14,869 nt of DNA. Origin: AV133 sp035567015 (lineage in GTDB: Bacteria; Verrucomicrobiota; Verrucomicrobiia; Chthoniobacterales; UBA10450). The stretch spans positions 1 to 14,869 of the forward strand of contig DATMPQ010000130.1 in NCBI GenBank assembly GCA_035567015.1. The letters are read 5' to 3'. The position numbers and the translations under genes are program-made. Positions 1-6,264 of the stretch are shown here, piece by piece; the stretch's first letter is position 1; each line of letters begins with the position of its first letter. The notes under the pieces are model-generated. The model ran no database searches. It was not told the origin of the DNA and worked only from the letters and a program-made list of their open reading frames with translations.

Positions 1-229
1 GACGCGTCAGCAAAATAGTGAAGACGATCAACACCGCGACCGCGCCGACGTACACGAAGACTTGCACTAACCCGACGAACTCGGCGCCGAGCAGAAAGAA
101 AAATGCAGCGAGGCCGACGAACGCCACGACCAAGCTGAACGCAGCATGCATGAGCTTTTGCAGGGTGGCGGCGGCGAGCGCGCCGGTCAGGGTGAGAATG
201 GCGATAACGATGAAAGCAACGGTGCTCAT
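1..229 (-). CDS. nuoJ: NADH-quinone oxidoreductase subunit J (5' part; 3' end beyond window)
   Basis: Membrane subunit of respiratory complex I (ND6 homologue), part of the proton-pumping arm. Reading the minus strand from the ATG at 229 gives 76 codons with no stop before the window edge. Three hydrophobic segments are visible. The third, around residues 52-75, carries GLVQVFVYVGAVAVLIVF, the conserved ND6/NuoJ helix that contains a pi-bulge in solved complex I structures. The ATG overlaps the nuoH stop as ATGA (226-229), so the two genes are almost certainly translationally coupled in one minus-strand operon that continues to the left, where nuoK/L/M/N would be expected (inference). The C-terminal half of the protein is not in the window. 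Identification is firm from the third helix. Confidence 0.93.
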   Translation of the reverse strand, partial: MSTVAFIVIAILTLTGALAAATLQKLMHAAFSLVVAFVGLAAFFFLLGAEFVGLVQVFVYVGAVAVLIVFTILLTR

Positions 230-1413
230 TCTGCGAAGCGATAGGTGCGGGGCGCAAATTTCTTTCGCGTATCCAGCAAGAGCGACAATGTGATGTAAAC
301 AGCGGCGATCATGACGAGCGACCAAAGCCATCCGGCCATACCGCCGCCCGCGTAGTGCCATACGGCAGCCGCGACAATGCAAGTGAAAGCCATCGGTAAC
401 ATGAATTTCCAGGCAAAGTTCATCATCTGATCGACGCGAGCGCGCGGCAGGGTTCCGCGGCTCCAGATAAACATGAAGAGCAGAACCGAGAGCTTCGCGA
501 AAAACCAAACATAGGACGGAATGAATTCGAGGACACGGATGGGCGCATGCCAGCCGCCAAGAAACAATGTCACGGCGATGCCGCTAACGGCGAACATTCC
601 CAAATATTCCGCCATAAAAAACGTTGCGTATTTGAACCCGGAATATTCGGTCATGTGTCCGGCGACAATTTCCGATTCGCCTTCCGGCACATCGAACGGC
701 GTGCGATTCGATTCCACAAGTCCGGAAACAAAAAACAAAACGAAAGCGGCCGCCCCCCATGGCGTGAAGACGAACCAACGCGGCGCAAAGCCCAATGCGT
801 AACCACTCTGCGCGGCGACGATCGCATCGGCCGAGAGCGAACCCACGATCATCACCACGGGGAGCGTCACGATAATGAGCGGTAATTCATAACTGACCAT
901 CTGCGCGATCGCGCGCATCGCGCCGAGCATCGAGAATTTGTTGTTGCTCCCCCAGCCGGCCATGAAGACGGCGAGTTCGTTCGTGGAACCGACGGCAAAG
1001 AAAAACAGAATCCCGCCGTCAATCGCGAACGGCGTCATGTTCCGGCCATAAGGAACCACGCCGACTGCCAGGATTGCTGCGGCCGCAATCAGGACCGGCG
1101 CGAGAAAGTGCACCACCTTATCCGCGCGGGCCGGGACGATGTCTTCCTTGATCAACATTTTGATGCCGTCGGCCACCGGCTGAAAAAGGCCGAATGGTCC
1201 GACGCGATTTGGTCCGTAACGGTTCTGCATGCGCCCGAGAATTTTTCGTTCCAGCACCGACATGAGTGCGAAGAGCGTCAGGAAAACCCCGAGCAGGGCG
1301 AAAATATTGATGAGGCTCGATGCGAGCTGGATCACCCAGTCAGGAGCACCCGCGAGCAGGGAAAGGAGCATCTGCTTTGCGCGGACGAGGATCTGGTCCA
1401 GAGAATCGCTCAT
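226..1413 (-). CDS. nuoH: NADH-quinone oxidoreductase subunit H
   Basis: Complex I membrane subunit (ND1 homologue) that forms the quinone chamber entrance and the joint between the Q-module and the membrane arm. The 395-residue product has about eight hydrophobic segments. Family signatures are clear: ERKILGRMQNRYGPNRVGP near residues 55-73, followed by GLFQPVADGIKMLIKED, a mid-protein loop with the acidic run PEGESEIVAGHMTEYSG, and RGTLPRARVDQMMNFAWK near the C-terminus. It is longer than many NuoH (roughly 325-350), mainly through an extended N-terminus before ERK and longer loops. The start is ATG at 1413; no strong Shine-Dalgarno is seen. It is the first gene of the minus-strand operon nuoH-nuoJ and diverges from nuoA. 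nuoI, usually between H and J, is absent here and found at 6265. Confidence 0.97.
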   Translation of the reverse strand: MSDSLDQILVRAKQMLLSLLAGAPDWVIQLASSLINIFALLGVFLTLFALMSVLERKILGRMQNRYGPNRVGPFGLFQPVADGIKMLIKEDIVPARADKVVHFLAPVLIAAAAILAVGVVPYGRNMTPFAIDGGILFFFAVGSTNELAVFMAGWGSNNKFSMLGAMRAIAQMVSYELPLIIVTLPVVMIVGSLSADAIVAAQSGYALGFAPRWFVFTPWGAAAFVLFFVSGLVESNRTPFDVPEGESEIVAGHMTEYSGFKYATFFMAEYLGMFAVSGIAVTLFLGGWHAPIRVLEFIPSYVWFFAKLSVLLFMFIWSRGTLPRARVDQMMNFAWKFMLPMAFTCIVAAAVWHYAGGGMAGWLWSLVMIAAVYITLSLLLDTRKKFAPRTYRFAE

Positions 1414-1648
1414 GTGCGATGAAGGAAAGCGGTGTGCAATCCTTTAATCAAGGCAGATCACTTGGCCACGGATTAACACAGACGAATGGAATGAATGGCA
1501 TGAGTGACACAGAAGGTAAAGCCGCCCAGGGTAGCGCCGAGCGACTCGGGCGAGGAGTGAGTTTCAAACCGGATAAAAAGACTGTAGTATTGGTGACCTT
1601 TAGCAGTGTAAATCAGTGTCTATCTCTGGCTGTTTAGTTGTGGCAGCA
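1414..1648. promoter_or_regulatory. Divergent nuoH / nuoA intergenic region
   Basis: This 235-bp gap lies between the start codons of nuoH (minus) and nuoA (plus), so it must carry the promoters for both operons or be transcribed through from outside. I see no convincing -35/-10 pair on either strand. The left part contains a degenerate tandem repeat (1464-1510, listed separately). No open reading frame here looks coding. The assignment as a promoter region rests on gene orientation only. Confidence 0.4.
1464..1510. repeat. Degenerate ~9-bp tandem repeat (ACGGATTAACACAGACG type)
   Basis: Starting at GGCCACGGATTAACACAGAC the sequence runs on through AATGGAATG, AATGGCATG and AGTGACACA, which are 9-bp-spaced variants of one another. 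It lies in the gap between nuoH and nuoA and is not translated in a plausible gene. It resembles the short-period intergenic repeats elsewhere in this window but has a different unit. The unit is degenerate, so the assignment is moderate. Confidence 0.4.
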
Positions 1649-2029
1649 ATGAGCCCAAATCCTTATTTTTTCATCGTCATTTTCGTTGGCGTAGCCGTCG
1701 CGTTTCCATTGATGCCGCTGGCACTGGCCTGGCTTTGGCGACGCTTTTTCCAGCCACCAAAGCCGGGTGCGGGAAAAAATGCGATTTACGAATGTGGCGT
1801 CGAATCACTGGGCGAAGCGCAGGTGCAGTTCAGCTCGCAGTATTATCTTTACTGCATCATTTTTTTAATCTTCGACGTCGAAGCGATTTTTTTGGTGCCG
1901 TTTGCCGTGGCTTTCACCGGTTTGCCGGTCGGAGCGTTCATTGCGATCCTGGTTTTCCTTCTGCTGCTAATTGAAGGACTTGTTTGGGCGTGGAGCAAAG
2001 GGTGTTTAAGTTGGGCGCTAGCGCGGTAG
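1649..2029 (+). CDS. nuoA: NADH-quinone oxidoreductase subunit A
   Basis: Small membrane subunit of complex I (ND3 homologue) that caps the quinone cavity next to NuoH. The 126-residue protein has three membrane helices at about residues 5-28, 62-86 and 90-115. The conserved loop contains the signature YECGVESLG, with the Cys of the ND3 loop, then FSSQYYLYCIIFLIFDVEAIFL with the membrane-embedded acidic residues of helix 2. I chose the ATG at 1649. An upstream in-frame GTG at 1616 would add 11 residues without a better ribosome-binding site. The gene heads the plus-strand nuoABCD cluster. The G of its TAG stop is also the first base of a 9-bp repeat that fills the gap to nuoB. Confidence 0.95.
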   Translation: MSPNPYFFIVIFVGVAVAFPLMPLALAWLWRRFFQPPKPGAGKNAIYECGVESLGEAQVQFSSQYYLYCIIFLIFDVEAIFLVPFAVAFTGLPVGAFIAILVFLLLLIEGLVWAWSKGCLSWALAR

Positions 2030-2115
2030 TTAAAACCGTTAAAAGCGTTACATTGTTAAAAACGGGGGATGACCGAACCGATGTGGAACGTTAAAAGGTT
2101 TAGATCGTTAGGATG
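2029..2115 (+). repeat. 9-bp tandem repeat island, GTTAAAAGS type, copy 1
   Basis: Four consecutive nonamers run from 2029: GTTAAAACC, GTTAAAAGC, GTTACATTG, TTAAAAACG. After 24 unrelated bases a second run at 2089-2115 reads CGTTAAAAG, GTTTAGATC, GTTAGGATG. The second run ends 5 bp before the nuoB ATG, so the purine-rich sequence ahead of nuoB is partly repeat-derived. The same ordered motif (GTTAAAAGS then STTACA) recurs at 4750 and 5430. It fills essentially the whole nuoA-nuoB gap and contains no plausible gene. Confidence 0.7.
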
Positions 2116-2120
2116 GAAGA

Positions 2121-2741
2121 ATGACTGAGCAGATTGACGAAGGCCTGCGGAGCGAGCTGCAACGACAGGGGATCTGGGTGACCTCGATGCAGGAGCTTTA
2201 CAATTGGGGACGGCAAAACTCGATTTGGCCGCTCCAGTTCGGACTCGCTTGTTGCGCAATTGAGATGATCGCAACGGCCGCGTCGCGCTACGACATCGCG
2301 CGGTTCGGCGGCGAAGTTTTTCGGCCATCGCCTCGCCAGGCGGACCTGATGATCGTGGCCGGGACGGTGACCAAGAAAATGGCGCCGCAGATCGTGCGAC
2401 TCTACAACCAGATGCCCGACCCGAAATACGTTATCTCCATGGGCGCGTGCGCGATCTCCGGCGGCCCGTTCAAACAAGGTTACAACGTCTTGAAAGGCAT
2501 CGACCGCTATATCCCGGTCGATGTTTACATTCCTGGCTGCCCGCCCCGGCCCGAAGCGTTGCTGCACGCATTCATGGAACTACAACGCAAGATCGACAGC
2601 CAGAAACTGACCGGGACTGACAAAGCGGAGCATCTCGATCCAACCCAACCGAGCGAGTTTCCGGTGCCGGCTTTTGGCGCGCATGATTTGGAGCCGCCGG
2701 CGAATCCGGATGTGTTTCACCCGCTGAAAATTGAGCGATGA
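2121..2741 (+). CDS. nuoB: NADH-quinone oxidoreductase subunit B
   Basis: Peripheral complex I subunit (PSST homologue) that binds the terminal [4Fe-4S] cluster N2, which reduces quinone. The 206-residue product has all four expected cysteines: the adjacent pair C44-C45 in FGLACCAIEM, C110 in SMGACAISGG and C140 in YIPGCPPRPE. The core motifs (ASRYDIARFG, FRPSPRQADL, GTVTKKMAP) are intact. About 45 residues after the core are low in conservation and Pro-rich. Start ATG at 2121 follows the purine-rich GGATGGAAGA, a weak Shine-Dalgarno. It sits between nuoA and nuoC; cytosolic face of the inner membrane, in contact with NuoD and NuoH. Confidence 0.97.
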   Translation: MTEQIDEGLRSELQRQGIWVTSMQELYNWGRQNSIWPLQFGLACCAIEMIATAASRYDIARFGGEVFRPSPRQADLMIVAGTVTKKMAPQIVRLYNQMPDPKYVISMGACAISGGPFKQGYNVLKGIDRYIPVDVYIPGCPPRPEALLHAFMELQRKIDSQKLTGTDKAEHLDPTQPSEFPVPAFGAHDLEPPANPDVFHPLKIER

Positions 2742-2790
2742 TTAAAAGCAAGCGAGGTGGATCGAGCAGTCCCTTGCCCGATGCTAAAGA

Positions 2791-3543
2791 ATGGCGGCGG
2801 AGTCGCAAATTTTATCATCGTCCGACGGAGCGGCCAATCCACCTGCGTCTCTCTTAGCGATGGAATCGCTCGAAGAAATCAAAGCGCGTGCTGAAGCGGC
2901 CGTGCCGGGCGCTAAGATCGATATCGTCCCTAATCCTGGCCCATCGAAGCAATCCTCGCTTCTGCTCGATAACGAACACGCAGCCGCGATTGCGCGCTTC
3001 CTGCGCGATGATCCTACGCTGCGACTAGATTTTTGCTCGAACGGGACCGGAGTGGATTGGCTCGATCGCACAGTAAAGAAAACAGTGAAGGTAAAAAAGG
3101 TCGTCGACGGCGTTGAAAAGGAAGTCGACGAAACGACCGAGGAAAAAATCCCCGGTTATCTGGAAGCGGTCTATCACGTTTACTCAATGGCGTACAAACA
3201 TGGTCCCGTCATAATCCGAATGCGCACGGCTGATCGCGCAGAAGGCGCGCGTTTGCCGTCGCTCACTCCCGTTTGGCGTAGCGCTGAATTCCAGGAGCGG
3301 GAAATTTTCGATCTCTATGGGGTTCATTTCGACGACCACCCGGATCTGCGTCGCATTTTAATGTGGGATGAATTTGTAGATCATCCGATGCGCAAGGATT
3401 ATCGCGACCCTGACGATTACGAATATGAACCGACTCCGCACGACGAGGTGCTGGATAGGGCGAAAAAGCATTACGCGGCCCGGCCGCAACTGGACGGCGC
3501 GGAGGCGCTACGCATCGGCGAAAGCGTGAATCGTGATCTGTGA
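2791..3543 (+). CDS. nuoC: NADH-quinone oxidoreductase subunit C
   Basis: Peripheral complex I subunit (30-kDa homologue) that braces NuoD. The 250-residue product ends in the family signature: FQEREIFDLYGVHFDDHPDL at about 167-186, then RRILMWDEFVDHPMRKDY. It is a separate protein, not fused to NuoD as in gammaproteobacteria. A charged stretch at about residues 94-120, rich in Lys, Val and Glu, interrupts the usual VDWLDR-to-YHVYS spacing and looks like a lineage-specific insertion. The start is uncertain: ATG at 2791 gives the longest form, while ATG at 2860 (residue 24, MESLEEIKARAE) fits the family N-terminus as well. Its last codons are written in a 7-bp repeat (3526-3553). Confidence 0.96.
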   Translation: MAAESQILSSSDGAANPPASLLAMESLEEIKARAEAAVPGAKIDIVPNPGPSKQSSLLLDNEHAAAIARFLRDDPTLRLDFCSNGTGVDWLDRTVKKTVKVKKVVDGVEKEVDETTEEKIPGYLEAVYHVYSMAYKHGPVIIRMRTADRAEGARLPSLTPVWRSAEFQEREIFDLYGVHFDDHPDLRRILMWDEFVDHPMRKDYRDPDDYEYEPTPHDEVLDRAKKHYAARPQLDGAEALRIGESVNRDL

Positions 3544-3553
3544 ATCGTGAATC
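3526..3553 (+). repeat. 7-bp tandem repeat GTGAATC across the nuoC/nuoD junction
   Basis: Four heptamers in register: GTGAATC, GTGATCT, GTGAATC, GTGAATC. The array encodes the last NuoC residues and its TGA stop (3541-3543), and provides an in-frame GTG (3540) for nuoD that overlaps that stop. The nuoD ATG at 3558 lies 4 bp after the array. Period and position at a gene boundary match the AACGTCC-type heptamer arrays at 8104 and 13119, although the unit differs. Confidence 0.65.
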
Positions 3554-3557
3554 GAAA

Positions 3558-4724
3558 ATGAGCGCGACGATCCAAACGCTCGAGCCACCCGAGCGGCCGC
3601 CGACGACAATGACTTCGCGGCTCGAGGGCGAGCTGCTTGAAGTCTCGATGGGGCCGCAACATCCTTCGACGCACGGCGTCTTTCGCATGAACGTCGCGCT
3701 TGAAGGTGAGATCGTTCGCAAGCTCAAGCCCGTCTTTGGATATCTGCATCGTAACCACGAGAAAATCGGTGAGAACACGAGCTACCTCGGCTCGATGCCT
3801 TACACGGATCGGCTCGATTATTTTTGCTCGATGACAAACAATTGGGCCTACGCGCTCAGCGTCGAGAAACTCGCCGGTATTGAAGTTCCCGAGCGGGCCG
3901 AATATCTCCGCGTGATCCTCGCCGAACTGACGCGCTTGCAAAATCATGCGTCGTTGCTCGGATTTTTGCTTAGCGACATGGGGGCATGGGGAACGCCGCT
4001 CATGTACGCGTTCCGCGAACGCGAGAAGATTCTCGATCTGTTCGAGTCCCTCTCCGGTTCGCGCATGATGTGCGACTACATGCGCTTCGGCGGATGCCGG
4101 TGCGATATACCACCCGGATGGATGGAGCGTGCAAAGAAGATTGTCGATGTTTTTCCGCGATTTCTCGATGAGTTCGAAAAGCTGATTGTCGAAAATGAAA
4201 TCTTGATCGCGCGCACACAGGAGGTCGGCAAATTGTCCGCTGAGCTCGCGATCAATGCCGGCATCACTGGCCCGATGTTGCGCGCATGCGGCGTGAACTA
4301 TGACATACGAAAAGTGGACGGCTATGGCTTTTACCCGCGTTTCAAATTCCGGGTCCCGCTTGGCGAACACGGCGACACCTACGATCGGTTGATGATGCGC
4401 GCGCTCGAAATGCGCGAAAGCGTTGGAATTCTGAAACAGGCCTTCGAACAGGTACCCGCTGGTCCGATCGTGAATCCCAAAGTAAAGATCCGCGCTTTTC
4501 GTCCGCCAGTGGGTGAAGCGTACGGACGCATCGAAGGCCCGAAGGGCGAACTGGGTTTCTATTTAATCAGCGACGGCGGGACAAATCCTTATCGTTATCG
4601 CGTGCGTCCACCGAGTTTCATTAATCTAACCTTGCTCGAAGATCTCTGCCTTGGTCACACTGTTGCCGACGTCATGGTAATTCTCGGGAGCATCGATATC
4701 GTGATGGGAGAAGTGGATCGGTGA
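3558..4724 (+). CDS. nuoD: NADH-quinone oxidoreductase subunit D
   Basis: Complex I 49-kDa homologue, which with NuoB forms the quinone-reduction site. From ATG 3558 the product has 388 residues. Visible key elements: GPQHPSTHGV with His35 and His39 at the quinone headgroup site, YTDRLDY with Arg85 and Tyr88 (equivalents of Thermus Nqo4 Arg84 and Tyr87), Asp140 in SDMGAWGTP, and the C-terminal GSIDIVMGEVDR. Arg65 in GYLHRNHEK aligns with bovine Arg85, the residue methylated by NDUFAF7. Met171 in GSRMMCDY replaces the His that hydrogen-bonds cluster N2 in Thermus, Yarrowia, E. coli and mammals. A GTG at 3540, overlapping the nuoC stop, is an alternative start adding six repeat-encoded residues. 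It is the last gene of the nuoABCD cluster. Confidence 0.97.
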   Translation: MSATIQTLEPPERPPTTMTSRLEGELLEVSMGPQHPSTHGVFRMNVALEGEIVRKLKPVFGYLHRNHEKIGENTSYLGSMPYTDRLDYFCSMTNNWAYALSVEKLAGIEVPERAEYLRVILAELTRLQNHASLLGFLLSDMGAWGTPLMYAFREREKILDLFESLSGSRMMCDYMRFGGCRCDIPPGWMERAKKIVDVFPRFLDEFEKLIVENEILIARTQEVGKLSAELAINAGITGPMLRACGVNYDIRKVDGYGFYPRFKFRVPLGEHGDTYDRLMMRALEMRESVGILKQAFEQVPAGPIVNPKVKIRAFRPPVGEAYGRIEGPKGELGFYLISDGGTNPYRYRVRPPSFINLTLLEDLCLGHTVADVMVILGSIDIVMGEVDR

Positions 4725-4740
4725 CCTAAAAAGCCACGAG

Positions 4741-4900
4741 GTTAAAAAAGTTAAAAGGGTTACAATTTTAAAACGAAGAGATAAGCTAGCGGCTGGCCGA
4801 TACGATTAACATCGCGCGCGAAGCGCTCGATCCACCGATTTAACGTTTTACCTGTCGCGCCGTAGTTTTTAACGTAGGCGGAACGATTTAACTTTTCACG
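4741..4900. repeat. 9-bp tandem repeat island with inverted arm, GTTAAAAGS type, copy 2
   Basis: Direct arm: GTTAAAAAA, GTTAAAAGG, GTTACAATT, TTAAAACG at 4741-4775. After about 60 bp of unrelated sequence the right part carries the same theme in inverse orientation: CGATTTAACGTTTTACC (4836-4852), GTTTTTAACG (4865-4874) and CGATTTAACTTTTCACG (4884-4900). The first and third of these are near-copies of each other. The last one ends directly at the ATG of the lipoprotein gene (4901). The element fills the nuoD-lipoprotein gap, and the opposed arms could pair in single-stranded nucleic acid. No gene is seen inside it. Confidence 0.6.
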
Positions 4901-5341
4901 ATGCAAGTTTTTATCTTCCGAAGAAGAGGCGCTGTGCCTCGAAGGCCGAAAGTTTTACGCGCGCATTTGGCCGTAATTCTCCTCGTCGTTCTGCTTGGGG
5001 CGGGTTGCAGTAGCCTTCAGCAGGACTCATCACCTCGTCCGATTTCGTCTAAGCCGCCCGAATCGGCCATCGTGCTTAGCGCACCGGTGACGGTACGCGA
5101 TCAGAACGCGACCGACACATTTCCCGCAGGAAAATATCGTCGCCTTTACGAAGATCGGGGCGGTTACTATTTCGAAGCTCCTAGCAAAGTCCTCGTCGAT
5201 GATGTCGCCGTTTTCGCGTATGACGGTGGAGTTTATGTCGCGCGCGGGGCCACTGAGCCAACACATTGGTATGTGAGTCGTCCTAGCGGAAAGACGATGG
5301 GTCGTTTCAAGAAAATTCCTCCACATACGCTGGTTCCGTAA
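4901..5341 (+). CDS. Small predicted lipoprotein of unknown function
   Basis: Product of 146 residues that I do not recognise. The N-terminus is basic (RRRGAVPRRPKVLR), followed by a hydrophobic segment at about residues 21-35 and LLGAGCSS, giving a lipobox-like cleavage site before Cys36. The -3 residue is Gly rather than Leu, with Leu at -4, so lipidation is likely but not ideal. The rest is soluble, starts with a Ser/Pro-rich linker, and has a repeated aromatic/Gly pattern (KYRRLYEDRGGYYFEAP, FAYDGGVYVARG) that suggests a small beta-rich domain. It ends in a basic stretch. It lies between nuoD and a DUF1223 gene with repeat islands on both sides, so cotranscription with nuo is doubtful. 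No function is proposed. Confidence 0.7.
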   Translation: MQVFIFRRRGAVPRRPKVLRAHLAVILLVVLLGAGCSSLQQDSSPRPISSKPPESAIVLSAPVTVRDQNATDTFPAGKYRRLYEDRGGYYFEAPSKVLVDDVAVFAYDGGVYVARGATEPTHWYVSRPSGKTMGRFKKIPPHTLVP

Positions 5342-5420
5342 TTGCAGGAATCTTGGCTGGGTTAGGGATTGAAGCGATCGACTACTCTTCCCTCGCGTAA
5401 TGGGGCAACTGGATCAACAG

Positions 5421-5515
5421 GCTAAGAAAGTTAAAAGGCTTACAATGTTATAACAGACAGAGACGCGACGCGGGAAACCTGTTGTAACTATCTAACGACG
5501 CAATTTTTGTAACCT
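5421..5515. repeat. 9-bp tandem repeat island with inverted arm, GTTAAAAGS type, copy 3
   Basis: Direct arm at 5421-5456: GCTAAGAAA, GTTAAAAGG, CTTACAATG, TTATAACAG. About 22 bp later, 5478-5515 reads on the minus strand as GTTACAAAAATTGCG, TCGTTAGATA, GTTACAACAGG, the same theme inverted. It lies in the convergent gap between the lipoprotein gene and the DUF1223 gene, so it could act as a bidirectional terminator-like fold, but the pairing is imperfect and no T-run of terminator type follows. The remaining gap sequence (5342-5420) shows nothing recognisable. Confidence 0.55.
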
Positions 5516-5519
5516 TCAT

Positions 5520-6209
5520 TCAGCGCAACCATCCGCCGACGGCCTGGATCGGCTCGAGTTGATTCGGTGCGGTAATCCATGCGGCGATCGCGCTAGCCCG
5601 CGGGTCCACAGTAAGATGAACTTCCGCTTTGCCAGTCACCATCTTTTCGTTCTTCAGTGAGAGCACGACAAAATCCTGACGTAGATTGCGCCCGTTGTTC
5701 TCGCCGCCAGTGACTTTCGTGTTCAGATCAAAACCGAGCATCGCCACGTGAAGATCGACATTCTTCGCGGCGTTGAATGCCGCCGAAACCTTGTCGTTAG
5801 AGATCGACACCTTCAACGCACCGGGTTTATCGCTCGACGAAACCGGAACGCTGCGTTCGCGCCATTCGCGGCCATCGAGCACGAAACCGGGAGTGTAAAC
5901 ACTGTCGCTCTTCCAAACCGCGGAATATTGATACTGCCGCGCGGTCCATTCTTTCGCGGCAAAGGGATCGCGCCAGCCAAGTCGGTCCCAATAATCCACG
6001 TGAAAAGCAATCGGCACAAAATCCTTCCACAACCGTGGCTCGGCTTTGAGTTTGGATAACCAGGCTTCGGCGGACGGGCAACTGCTGCACCCTTCCGATG
6101 TGAAAAGCTCAAGTAAATGGGTGCGCTCGGGGCCGCTCTCGAAAACGCGGTCTGTGGCTTGAGCTTTCACTGCCACGCAAAGCATGACGAGAAGAATGAT
6201 CGGCCGCAT
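5520..6209 (-). CDS. DUF1223 family exported thioredoxin-like protein
   Basis: Product of 229 residues with a cleavable-looking signal sequence (MRPIILLVMLCVAVKAQA). The mature part begins with the DUF1223 signature LLELFTSEGCSSCPSAEAWL, carrying a CxxC pair at Cys41 and Cys44. It continues with FHVDYWDRLGWRDPFA and a thioredoxin-type proline loop in SVYTPGFVLDG. Known members have a thioredoxin-like fold and are predicted to act outside the cytoplasm; their substrate is not established. The start is ATG at 6209, with AGGGGAAAG upstream as a plausible though distant Shine-Dalgarno. It is divergent from nuoI across 55 bp and convergent with the lipoprotein gene. A redox role near complex I is conceivable but is only suggested by position. 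Confidence 0.88.
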   Translation of the reverse strand: MRPIILLVMLCVAVKAQATDRVFESGPERTHLLELFTSEGCSSCPSAEAWLSKLKAEPRLWKDFVPIAFHVDYWDRLGWRDPFAAKEWTARQYQYSAVWKSDSVYTPGFVLDGREWRERSVPVSSSDKPGALKVSISNDKVSAAFNAAKNVDLHVAMLGFDLNTKVTGGENNGRNLRQDFVVLSLKNEKMVTGKAEVHLTVDPRASAIAAWITAPNQLEPIQAVGGWLR

Positions 6210-6264
6210 GGTATTCCAACTTTCCCCTGTGAATATGACGCTGTTTCGGCAAGATTAAAACTCG
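6210..6264. promoter_or_regulatory. Divergent DUF1223 / nuoI promoter region
   Basis: Only 55 bp separate the divergent start codons, so a nuoI promoter would have to lie here or inside the DUF1223 gene. An AT-rich GTGAATATGAC is a possible -10 area for the plus strand, but I see no matching -35. The assignment rests on orientation. Confidence 0.35.

Noticed and set aside
1108..1422. Open frame antisense to nuoH
   Set aside because: Overlaps the conserved 5' half of nuoH on the opposite strand; no domain or initiation signal.
3471..4370. 299-codon open frame on the minus strand
   Set aside because: Antisense to nuoC/nuoD, which are unambiguous; the frame's length follows from codon bias of the real gene.
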